NCBI GenBank assembly: GCA_003526525.1
Contig: DPVV01000263.1
Location: 1-8,183, forward strand
Length of the DNA: 8,183 nt
Direction: 5' to 3'
From: Lachnoclostridium phytofermentans
GTDB lineage: Bacteria; Bacillota; Clostridia; Lachnospirales; Lachnospiraceae
Below are positions 1 to 8,183 of this stretch, one piece after another. The position numbers were made by a program, and so were the translations under genes. A model generated the notes under the pieces. It worked only from the letters and a program-made list of their open reading frames with translations. It ran no database searches and was not told where the DNA came from. Every line of letters begins with the position of its first letter. The stretch's first letter is position 1.

Positions 1-175
1 TATAAATATATTATTAGCAAGATTATAAAAATTATTGTCTGAGAATTTATTTCCTTTGGACATATACTGAAATATTTATAGGTAATTGTAGAATATTTTC
101 CTTTCAACGAGAAAAGACTCGCTTCGTGAACTATTCCTTGTTATTGTTGTCCAGCTACGCTGAACATACTGGATT
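1..175. other. AT-rich non-coding region downstream of the operon
   Basis: No open reading frame with a plausible ribosome binding site or recognisable product was found on either strand here. The first 100 bases are very AT-rich. A short imperfect dyad lies at 103-130: CGAG at 108-111 and CTCG at 118-121 around a 6-base loop, with TTCA and TGAA further out but unevenly spaced. A 4-base dyad (CAGC/GCTG) lies at 152-162. Neither is followed by a T-run strong enough to call a terminator. I see no convincing promoter, tRNA or other RNA. The stretch probably separates this operon from the next transcription unit. Confidence 0.6.
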
Positions 176-212
176 AAAAAAGGAATCATCTACTTAAAAA
201 ATAGATGATTCC
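176..212 (-). terminator. Intrinsic (Rho-independent) terminator of the V-type ATPase operon
   Basis: On the minus strand the arm GGAATCATCTA (212 down to 202) is followed by a 9-base loop (201-193) and a perfectly complementary arm TAGATGATTCC (192-182). Six T residues follow at once (181-176). The stem is 11 bp without mismatches. It begins 28 bases past the D stop codon, where the end of the operon is expected. The stem is AT-rich and the loop is also T-rich, but the order stem then T-run fits only minus-strand transcription. The other side of the stem is A-rich then T-rich on the plus strand, so it does not look bidirectional. Confidence 0.9.
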
Positions 213-240
213 AAAAATTTAATTTTATTTCTTTTATCCT

Positions 241-903
241 CTACGCTTTCCTTTTCCTCTCTTCAAGTGCATCACGAAGTACAAGCTCTTTCACTTTCAT
301 TAATCTAATCTGCGTACTTCTTTCATTTTCATCTAGTTTCATCACGATGTATTTTATCTTTTCCTTCATTTCTGGTATTAAAACATGTTCCAGTGCATTG
401 ACACGACGCCTAGTTTTTTCTATTTCAACTGCCATTAGCTGGCAACCTTTTTCACATTCCGCTAGTCGTAACATCTTTGGTAATACTGTTGATAAAGACT
501 GTACTGCATCGTCTAAATCACCTGAGGTAAAGGCATATCCGTAAGGATAGATATCACTTAGATCGGAGGATTTTGTGTGATATTTGAATATAGGAATTTC
601 AACACTCATTACATTTTTTGTACCAGCTTCAAGATAGACTTCTTGTTTTGGAACCATCATTGCTACATCTAAAAATTCCTCTTGCATCATAGCTCTTGCT
701 AGAGCAAAATTTTGATTAGCGTTTAAAATTCCTTCCTCAACCTCTTTTCTAAGTTGCATATTTTCCTTAACTAAAATTAAAAATTGACGCATTAATTCAT
801 CGCGCTTATCTTTTAATAATTTATGTCCTCGTATCGCTGTTGTTAGTTTTTTCTTTAACTTTGTTAACTCCATTCGAGTCGGATTAACATGAGTGCTTGC
901 CAT
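241..903 (-). CDS. ntpD: V-type ATP synthase subunit D (central rotor shaft)
   Basis: This 220-residue protein is the long helical axle of the central stalk. It inserts into the A3B3 head and transmits rotation to the membrane ring together with F and C. The family signature is visible at the N-terminus (NPTRMELTKLKKKL, residues 7-20, then a long charged helix to about 75) and in the C-terminal helix (TRRRVNALEHVLIP, 164-177, continuing through LDENERSTQ to a lysine/arginine-rich end). The two helices should pair as an antiparallel coiled coil, with a shorter globular segment between them (about 85-145). The length is normal for the family. The ATG lies 3 bases after the B stop codon. A GGGGGTG stretch inside the last B codons (910-916), 6 bases before the ATG, is the likely ribosome binding site. 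It is the last gene before the terminator; the alternative name is atpD. Confidence 0.96.
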   Translation of the reverse strand: MASTHVNPTRMELTKLKKKLTTAIRGHKLLKDKRDELMRQFLILVKENMQLRKEVEEGILNANQNFALARAMMQEEFLDVAMMVPKQEVYLEAGTKNVMSVEIPIFKYHTKSSDLSDIYPYGYAFTSGDLDDAVQSLSTVLPKMLRLAECEKGCQLMAVEIEKTRRRVNALEHVLIPEMKEKIKYIVMKLDENERSTQIRLMKVKELVLRDALEERKRKA

Positions 904-906
904 TTC

Positions 907-2289
907 TTACACCCCCATCGTTTTTCCATAATACTCATCGAGGAATTCATCCTTAATTCTTTTTAACTCAGTTCTTGGTAAGATGGAGAGCAGTTTCCAT
1001 CCAAGATTTAATGTTTCTTCAATGTCTCTACTATTATAGTATCCTTGAGAGACATATTCCCGCTCAAAGGTATCCGCAAATTCAGCATATAATTTATCAA
1101 TGTCAGTTAACGCTGCCTCACCAAGCACCACCATTAATTCCTTAGCTTCCTTTCCTCTAGCATAAGCGGCAAACAATTGATTCATCGTATTTGCATGATC
1201 TTTTCTTGTTTTTCCCTCTCCAATACCTTTATCCTTTAATCTTGAAAGGGATGGTAAAACATCAATTGGCGGTGTGATTCCCTGCCTGTAAAGCTCTCTA
1301 CTTAAGATAATCTGGCCTTCGGTAATATAGCCGGTTAGGTCAGGAATTGGATGTGTTTTATCGTCTTCTGGCATAGTAAGAATCGGAATCATCGTAATAC
1401 TTCCATCCTTACCTTTTTGTCTTCCTGCTCTTTCATATAACGATGCTAAGTCCGTATACATATATCCAGGATAACCTCTACGCCCAGGCACTTCTTTTCT
1501 TGCTGCTGAAACTTCACGTAAAGAATCTGCATAATTTGTGATATCAGTTAAAATGACTAGTACGTGCATATCCTTTTCAAAAGCAAGATATTCCGCTGCA
1601 GTAAGAGCCATTCTTGGAGTTGCGATACGCTCAACCGCAGGATCATTAGCAAGATTTACAAACATTACGGTACGATCAATCGCTCCGGTTTCTTTAAAGC
1701 TTTCCGTAAAGAAGTTGGCTTCTTCAAACGTAATTCCCATCGCTGCAAATACAACCGCAAATGCCTCATTCGTTCCTCTTACCTTTGCCTGTCTTGCAAT
1801 TTGGGCAGCAAGCTCTGCATGTGGTAAACCACTTGCTGAGAAAATCGGAAGTTTTTGACCACGAACTAGGGTATTTAGACCATCAATTGCGGATACTCCT
1901 GTTTGTATAAACTCCTGCGGATAATTTCTAGCAACTGGATTCATAGGAAGTCCGTTAATATCCATTCTTTTTTCCGGTAGTATTTCTGGACCTCCATCCA
2001 TAGGACGGCCAAGTCCATCAAATACACGACTAAGCATATCCTCTGAAACTGCTAACTCCATACCTCGACCAAGAAATCGTACTTTGCTATCGGATAAATT
2101 GATACCCGTTGAGCTCTCAAATAATTGAACGAGAGCATTTTCCCCGTCAATTTCAAGAACCTTACATCTTCTTTTATCTCCATTCGCTAACTCAATTTCG
2201 CCAAGTTCGTTGTAGGTAACCTGAGTAACACCTTTCACTAGCATCAAAGGGCCTGCAACTTCTTGTATCGTTTTATACTCCTTTGGCAT
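907..2289 (-). CDS. ntpB: V-type ATP synthase subunit B (non-catalytic head subunit)
   Basis: This 460-residue protein alternates with A in the A3B3 hexamer of the soluble head. It follows the family plan: an N-terminal beta-barrel (about 1-75), a RecA-like nucleotide-domain fold (about 80-360) and a helical C-terminal domain. The P-loop is degenerate: [10 protein letters not shown] (151-160) replaces a GxxGxGKT Walker A, as usual for B, so it should not hydrolyse ATP itself. [11 protein letters not shown] (345-355) contains R350, the position of the arginine finger that completes the neighbouring A active site in Enterococcus hirae Ntp[24 protein letters not shown] (268-290) is another strongly conserved stretch. 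The ATG overlaps the A stop codon by one base (TAATG) and has a GGAGG at 2297-2301. The length is normal and no key residue is missing. It is also called atpB or the V-type beta chain. Confidence 0.98.
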   Translation of the reverse strand: MPKEYKTIQEVAGPLMLVKGVTQVTYNELGEIELANGDKRRCKVLEIDGENALVQLFESSTGINLSDSKVRFLGRGMELAVSEDMLSRVFDGLGRPMDGGPEILPEKRMDINGLPMNPVARNYPQEFIQTGVSAIDGLNTLVRGQKLPIFSASGLPHAELAAQIARQAKVRGTNEAFAVVFAAMGITFEEANFFTESFKETGAIDRTVMFVNLANDPAVERIATPRMALTAAEYLAFEKDMHVLVILTDITNYADSLREVSAARKEVPGRRGYPGYMYTDLASLYERAGRQKGKDGSITMIPILTMPEDDKTHPIPDLTGYITEGQIILSRELYRQGITPPIDVLPSLSRLKDKGIGEGKTRKDHANTMNQLFAAYARGKEAKELMVVLGEAALTDIDKLYAEFADTFEREYVSQGYYNSRDIEETLNLGWKLLSILPRTELKRIKDEFLDEYYGKTMGV

Positions 2290-4058
2290 TAGGCATCCTC
2301 CCTTCCTACTAATTGCTCCGTTTGCTCCATAATTTGATTCTTTATGGCATCATATACTTCCTGAAGTTTTTCTTCTCTTTCATACTTAAAACGTCCGATT
2401 TGCTCCCTTACAGGCAGTTTTACTAAAGCATCAATGGATGCTCCATTTTTAAGAGCAGCTAATGACGCATCATAGAAGTACAACACTAACTCCATCATTT
2501 GATATTGTTTCTCTAGGGTCGTATAGGTATCTACCTCGTGGAATGCATCTTGATGGAGATAATCTTCTCTTATTGATCTGGCCGCCTCTAATTTCAAACG
2601 ATCCTCTGAGGAGAGTGCATCCATACCAACTAATTTTACGATTTCCTCTAGTTCAGATTCGTCATGTAGCAATTTAACAATTTTCATACGAAGTGAAGTC
2701 CAGTTTTCATTCACTTCGGTATTAAACCAATTTCCCATCTTATCCGCATACAACGAATAACTCGTTAGCCAGTTAATCGCAGGAAAATGTCTACGGTATG
2801 CAAGGTTTGCATCAAGACCCCAGAAAACCTTTACAATTCGTAATGTGGCCTGGGAAACCGGTTCTGAGATATCGCCACCAGGAGGTGACACTGCCCCAAT
2901 TACAGATAGTGCTCCCTCTCTGTGGTTCGTTCCAAGAGAGATGACACGTCCCGCACGTTCATAAAACTGGGCTAAACGGCTACCAAGATAAGCTGGATAA
3001 CCCTCCTCACCAGGCATTTCTTCAAGACGTCCACTCATCTCTCTTAATGCTTCTGCCCAACGAGACGTGGAATCTGCCATTAACGCTACGGAATAGCCCA
3101 TATCACGGTAATATTCAGCGATTGAGATTCCTACATAAATTGATGCTTCTCTCGCAGCAACCGGCATATCGGAAGTATTTGCAATTAATACGGTTCGCTC
3201 CATTAACGAATTTCCTGTTTTAGGATCTTTTAGCTCTGGGAACTCATTTAAAACATCTGTCATTTCATTTCCACGTTCCCCACAACCAATGTACACTACA
3301 ATATCAGCTTCAGCCCACTTTGCCAACTGATGCTGAACAACGGTCTTACCGCTTCCAAAAGGACCAGGTACAGTAGCAACACCACCTTTTGCAATTGGAA
3401 ATAAGGTATCAATCACTCGCTGTCCTGTAATAAGCGGCATTTGTGGTGCTAATTTTTCCTTAAATGGTCTACCAATTCTTACTGGCCACTTTTGTAACAT
3501 TGATACTGAAACTTCTTCCCCACTCTCAGTTTTTATGACAGCAATTGTTTCCTCTACGGTAAACTCACCTTTAAAAATTTTTGTTATGATACCACTAACT
3601 CCGTTTGGAACTAATACTTTATGTATGACTATAGGAGACTCCATCGTCGTACCAAGGATATCACCAGCGCTTACTTCTAATCCGACATTAGTGGTTGGTT
3701 CAAAGTTCCACTTACGATCACGATTTAGAGATGGCACTTCAATTCCTCTTTCTAGATTATTTCCCGTTCTCTCCATAATCTCATTTAATGGTCTCTGAAT
3801 TCCATCGAAGATGGAACCAATTAAGCCAGGACCTAGTTCTACACAGAGTGGATAACCGGTTGATTCTACTGGTTCTCCAGGACCTAGGCCTGAGGTTTCT
3901 TCATATACTTGAATCGATGCTTCGTCACCATGCATCTCAATAATCTCACCAATTAATCTTTGACTACTAACACGTACCACATCAAACATATTGGCATCTC
4001 GCATTCCCTCAGCAATAACTAAGGGACCTGCTACCTTTTTGATTACACCTTTACTCAT
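2289..4058 (-). CDS. ntpA: V-type ATP synthase subunit A (catalytic ATPase subunit)
   Basis: This 589-residue protein is the catalytic subunit of the A3B3 head; it binds and hydrolyses (or synthesises) ATP at its interface with B. An N-terminal barrel (about 1-75) is followed by the A-specific non-homologous bulge (about 110-190), the nucleotide-binding domain and a helical C-terminal domain (about 435-589). Walker A is GPFGSGKT (232-239) with K238 and T239. GERGNEM (260-266) carries the catalytic base E261 and R262. The Walker B strand runs VALMADS (324-330) with D329. [10 protein letters not shown] (391-400) is the conserved loop near the nucleotide. The P-loop has serine at 236, where the eukaryotic vacuolar enzyme has its redox-sensitive cysteine. 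The start is ATG at 4058, 36 bases after F, behind a weak GAGGTAGGTG-type site and an A-rich spacer. The length is typical and the gene intact. Confidence 0.98.
   Translation of the reverse strand: MSKGVIKKVAGPLVIAEGMRDANMFDVVRVSSQRLIGEIIEMHGDEASIQVYEETSGLGPGEPVESTGYPLCVELGPGLIGSIFDGIQRPLNEIMERTGNNLERGIEVPSLNRDRKWNFEPTTNVGLEVSAGDILGTTMESPIVIHKVLVPNGVSGIITKIFKGEFTVEETIAVIKTESGEEVSVSMLQKWPVRIGRPFKEKLAPQMPLITGQRVIDTLFPIAKGGVATVPGPFGSGKTVVQHQLAKWAEADIVVYIGCGERGNEMTDVLNEFPELKDPKTGNSLMERTVLIANTSDMPVAAREASIYVGISIAEYYRDMGYSVALMADSTSRWAEALREMSGRLEEMPGEEGYPAYLGSRLAQFYERAGRVISLGTNHREGALSVIGAVSPPGGDISEPVSQATLRIVKVFWGLDANLAYRRHFPAINWLTSYSLYADKMGNWFNTEVNENWTSLRMKIVKLLHDESELEEIVKLVGMDALSSEDRLKLEAARSIREDYLHQDAFHEVDTYTTLEKQYQMMELVLYFYDASLAALKNGASIDALVKLPVREQIGRFKYEREEKLQEVYDAIKNQIMEQTEQLVGREDA
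2290..2301 (-). promoter_or_regulatory. Ribosome binding site of ntpB at a TAATG stop-start junction
   Basis: GGAGG (2301-2297) lies 7 bases before the ntpB ATG, inside the last codons of ntpA. The A stop codon (TAA, 2291-2289) shares one base with the B start (ATG, 2289-2287). This arrangement favours re-initiation by ribosomes finishing A, which would help keep A and B at the 1:1 ratio the hexamer needs. Coupling is inferred from the layout. Confidence 0.8.
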
Positions 4059-4094
4059 TTATTTTTTTACACCTACCTCTTTCGATTTTGCTTC

Positions 4095-4409
4095 TTATTT
4101 AAATAAAATATCTGAACCTACCGCTTGTTCTACCATTTTCTTAATCCTAGCTACCCCATTGTTGGTATTTCCTGAGATACCAGGGATTGGGAGAATAACA
4201 GGAAGTGCATTGTTCTTCTGGCTTTCCAAAAGACTCGAAAGTTTGGACGCATAATATTCGGTAATATAAATGATGGCATAGTCTTCATTCATAAGGTCCT
4301 TTAGTACTCTTCTTGCCTCTTCTTCCTCCTCAACCGGAAAAACCGAAAGTCCTAAGGCTCCAAAACCATAGGTGCTATCTCTATCTCCCAAGACTGCTAC
4401 TCTATACAT
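4095..4409 (-). CDS. ntpF: V-type ATP synthase subunit F (central stalk, binds D)
   Basis: This small 104-residue protein binds the lower part of D in the central rotor and influences ATPase activity. The family's Rossmann-like fold can be followed: a first strand with the turn MYRVAVLGDRDSTYGFGALG (1-20) and LSVFPV (21-26), a central strand IIYITEYYA (46-54), LPVILPIPG (69-77), and the C-terminal helix GVARIKKMVEQAVGSDILF (85-103), which is the part that packs on D. The length is normal (about 100). The ATG lies inside the end of subunit C (8-base overlap, ATGTATAG), and AAGGA sits 12 bases upstream (4426-4422). In Enterococcus hirae the equivalent gene is called ntpG, and ntpF there means a different subunit, so symbols need care. 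Confidence 0.95.
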   Translation of the reverse strand: MYRVAVLGDRDSTYGFGALGLSVFPVEEEEEARRVLKDLMNEDYAIIYITEYYASKLSSLLESQKNNALPVILPIPGISGNTNNGVARIKKMVEQAVGSDILFK

Positions 4410-5382
4410 ATAATTTTCTCATCCTTTCCCTGATGAGCTGTTCCGGTAGAGCATTTCGCTTTCCGGAGAGTATCAGTTTTACCATTTTAATTTCTGTCTC
4501 ACGTGCTAAATAATAAGAAATCACTGGCGCAGCGGTATAAGGTAAATGCTTAACCCCTTTTAACAATTGCATAATTTCATTATCGCACCAGAGTTCAAAT
4601 GCTGCGTATGATTTTTTAAGTGAGAGAGCACCTTCTGCATATACTGTTTTTTGCAGATAGGAATTAAGCTCCTCTTCCCCTTTTCTCGCAGCAGAAATTA
4701 TCTCTTGTTTTGAAAGCGTTTCACACGGAACTAAAGCCATCTCATAGAATTCTTGACTCTTCTTTGCTTTACATGCGCGATAAGCTATCGTCATGTTTGC
4801 ATAGACTACCTTTTTTTCCGTATATTTAGCAAGTAACTCAACCCTACTATCCTTTCCAGCGCGGGAAAGTGCAGTAAGACATGCAGCATCTAGAAAGATA
4901 TCACACAATTGTCCATCTCCAGTATGCAATAAATCTTCATATGCTATTTTTACACAGTCCGCTAACATAGAAGGAAGTGCCTCAAATTTTCTATCTTGAA
5001 TGGCTTTCAATATCTCCTTAGAAGGAAGGCTTCCTCTTTCTAAAAAAACTGGTTTTTCCTTTCTGTTTTTACTTTCTGCATAGATTAACTTTATTGCTAC
5101 CTTCGCATTATGAAAATCATACGGAATTTGAAATACTCGTAATATTTTTTCATCTTTTACAAGCTCAGAGAATAATTGATATGCATTTTGATACTCAGCC
5201 TCAATAATATCCTCTGATTCTTTTTCTGTGGATAGCTTACCAAATCCTTTTTCTCTCAAAAATCGAAGACATTCCTCATAATTTTTGCAAGCTAATAGTT
5301 GCTCTAACGAAGAAACACTGAATAAGGAAAGCTCTTTTACTCTAGTACGTGCGACTGCATAATAATACATTGTATCTGCCAT
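4402..5382 (-). CDS. ntpC: V-type ATP synthase subunit C (socket between rotor shaft and membrane ring)
   Basis: This protein is about 326 residues long and counterpart to V-ATPase subunit d. It sits as a funnel on the K ring and receives the D-F shaft. It is mostly helical and soluble, with three related bundles expected for the family. Recognisable stretches are YYYAVARTRVKE at the N-terminus (residues 6-17), YDFHNAKVAIK (88-98), and the C-terminal YYLARETEIKMVKLILSGK (290-308) followed by LPEQLIRERMRKLYV. The frame is open back to a TTG at 5388, but the upstream GGAG (5395-5392) is only 3 bases from it and 9 bases from the ATG at 5382, so I chose the ATG. A TGA lies directly before the TTG. 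Sequence conservation in this family is lower than in A or B, but gene order and the end motifs make the assignment secure. Confidence 0.94.
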   Translation of the reverse strand: MADTMYYYAVARTRVKELSLFSVSSLEQLLACKNYEECLRFLREKGFGKLSTEKESEDIIEAEYQNAYQLFSELVKDEKILRVFQIPYDFHNAKVAIKLIYAESKNRKEKPVFLERGSLPSKEILKAIQDRKFEALPSMLADCVKIAYEDLLHTGDGQLCDIFLDAACLTALSRAGKDSRVELLAKYTEKKVVYANMTIAYRACKAKKSQEFYEMALVPCETLSKQEIISAARKGEEELNSYLQKTVYAEGALSLKKSYAAFELWCDNEIMQLLKGVKHLPYTAAPVISYYLARETEIKMVKLILSGKRNALPEQLIRERMRKLYV

Positions 5383-5391
5383 GTCCAATCA

Positions 5392-5395
5392 CTCC
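5392..5395 (-). promoter_or_regulatory. Ribosome binding site deciding the ntpC start
   Basis: GGAG on the minus strand is 9 bases from the ATG at 5382 and 3 bases from the TTG at 5388. The spacing and the codon both favour the ATG, which shortens the longest reading frame by two residues (328 to 326). Confidence 0.65.
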
Positions 5396-5417
5396 ATTTC
5401 ATCATCAATGCTTTTCC

Positions 5418-6068
5418 TTATTTATTTATCTCTTCCTCTGATACATACATGCTGAATTGGCAAGCCAATTCACTTGTCATGAATAAAAGAGAAGCTATGG
5501 GCTCTAATAATTGATCTCTTTTTTCTTCAAATAAAGCCTCTATGGATAGGTTATGAGTTATATTTCCTTGTTCTAACAAAAATCCACCAGTAATGTTCAC
5601 TGGCTCCTTTGCTATCGTTACTGTATTTTCTTCCCTTTGCTCATTTTTTCTATCTAACGCCTCTAAAAAATCACTTGGTAAACGATTTAGATCCCTTTGG
5701 TTAAAGCATAAACTTCCACCCTGCCCTAAAAAAGGAGCTAACAATTTTAAGATTAAGTTGAAGTATTCATCTTCCGGTAGCGAAAGTATGCTCTCCTTCG
5801 CTTGAAGAATTACTTCCATAATCAACTTTTGCTTTACTGCTAAAATTTTATTTTTCTTTGCTACCAATGCTGCAGAATCAGCCTGTTTTTTGCTGCTATG
5901 TAGTAAGATATCTCTCTCTTTTTCTCCTTCTTTTTGAAGGTTTGCTTCTTCCTTCCTCGCTTCCTCTTTTAGTTCTTCCACTTTCTTTTCTGCAGCTAAT
6001 ATTCTTTCCTTCGATATGGAAGCTGCCTCTTCTTCAATACTCTTTATAATCGATTCTAAACCAGTCAT
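5418..6068 (-). CDS. ntpE: V-type ATP synthase subunit E (peripheral stalk)
   Basis: This 216-residue protein forms the peripheral stalk with a G/H-type partner, joining the top of the head to the membrane stator I and resisting rotation. The N-terminal half (about 1-95) is a long, highly charged helix rich in Glu, Lys and Ala (for example EEARKEEANLQKEGEKERD, 35-53), as expected for the coiled coil that pairs with the partner. The C-terminal half (about 100-216) is a globular domain with the family stretch GGFLLEQG (161-168), then SIEALFEEKRDQLLEPIASLLF (175-196), which contacts B. The length is slightly above the common 190-200 residues. The ATG at 6068 follows AGGAGG (6078-6073) by 4 bases, and the gene starts 19 bases after K. 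It is soluble, with no signal peptide or membrane helix seen. Confidence 0.94.
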   Translation of the reverse strand: MTGLESIIKSIEEEAASISKERILAAEKKVEELKEEARKEEANLQKEGEKERDILLHSSKKQADSAALVAKKNKILAVKQKLIMEVILQAKESILSLPEDEYFNLILKLLAPFLGQGGSLCFNQRDLNRLPSDFLEALDRKNEQREENTVTIAKEPVNITGGFLLEQGNITHNLSIEALFEEKRDQLLEPIASLLFMTSELACQFSMYVSEEEINK

Positions 6069-6087
6069 ACGCCCTCCTACCTGCTCC

Positions 6088-8183
<2,096 letters not shown>

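Noticed and set aside
22..50. TATAAT-like hexamer on the minus strand near the left edge as a promoter
   Set aside because: The region is so AT-rich that such hexamers are expected by chance, and no -35-like element is found at the right spacing.
1538..1858. Plus-strand open frames opposite ntpB (106 and 87 codons)
   Set aside because: They are antisense to the conserved nucleotide-binding domain of B, two of them overlap in different frames, and none resembles a known protein.
4095..4106. Perfect 12-base palindrome TTATTTAAATAA at the end of ntpF as an operator or terminator
   Set aside because: It is made only of A and T, encodes the normal F C-terminus and stop codon, and has no loop or T-run, so chance is the simpler explanation.
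3535..4254. Plus-strand open frames opposite ntpA and ntpF
   Set aside because: They are shadows of the strongly conserved minus-strand genes, with no independent support.

Overview
The window carries one gene cluster, all on the minus strand: a V/A-type (rotary, V1Vo/A1Ao-like) ATPase operon. In transcription order (right to left) it holds subunit I (5' end cut off by the window edge), K, E, C, F, A, B and D. It ends in a clear intrinsic terminator just after D. The AT-rich sequence, the tight gene packing, the GGAGG-type ribosome binding sites and the clostridial/enterococcal gene order (I-K-E-C-F-A-B-D) point to a low-GC Firmicute. The protein style suggests a Clostridia member, probably Lachnospiraceae; that placement is inference from family resemblance, not a database match.

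Layout: 1-175 is AT-rich non-coding DNA with only a short dyad. 176-212 is the operon terminator. 241-903 is D (central rotor shaft), 907-2289 B (non-catalytic subunit with the arginine finger), 2289-4058 A (catalytic ATPase subunit), 4095-4409 F (central-shaft partner of D), 4402-5382 C (socket joining shaft to membrane ring), 5418-6068 E (peripheral stalk), 6088-6600 K (ion-binding rotor ring) and 6602-8183 I (membrane stator with the ion half-channels, partial). Genes overlap or lie 1-36 nt apart, so the cluster reads as a single polycistronic message whose promoter lies beyond the right edge.

How the parts work together: three A and three B subunits form the nucleotide-binding head. ATP binding and hydrolysis at the A/B interfaces (A Walker lysine and catalytic glutamate, B arginine finger) rotates D-F. 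C couples D-F to the K ring, and the ring turns against I, moving ions across the cytoplasmic membrane. E, with a small G/H-type partner not seen here, is the peripheral stalk that holds the head still. The K protein has the full set of residues that bind Na+ in the Enterococcus hirae ring, so a sodium-coupled enzyme is predicted. The sequence does not say whether it runs mainly as an ion pump or as an ATP synthase.

I found no sign of an undescribed system. All coding sequence is accounted for by intact, canonical subunits. The points worth a second look are the predicted Na+ coupling, two start-codon corrections (K and C), close coupling of several gene junctions, and the missing G/H stalk subunit, which is probably just outside the window.
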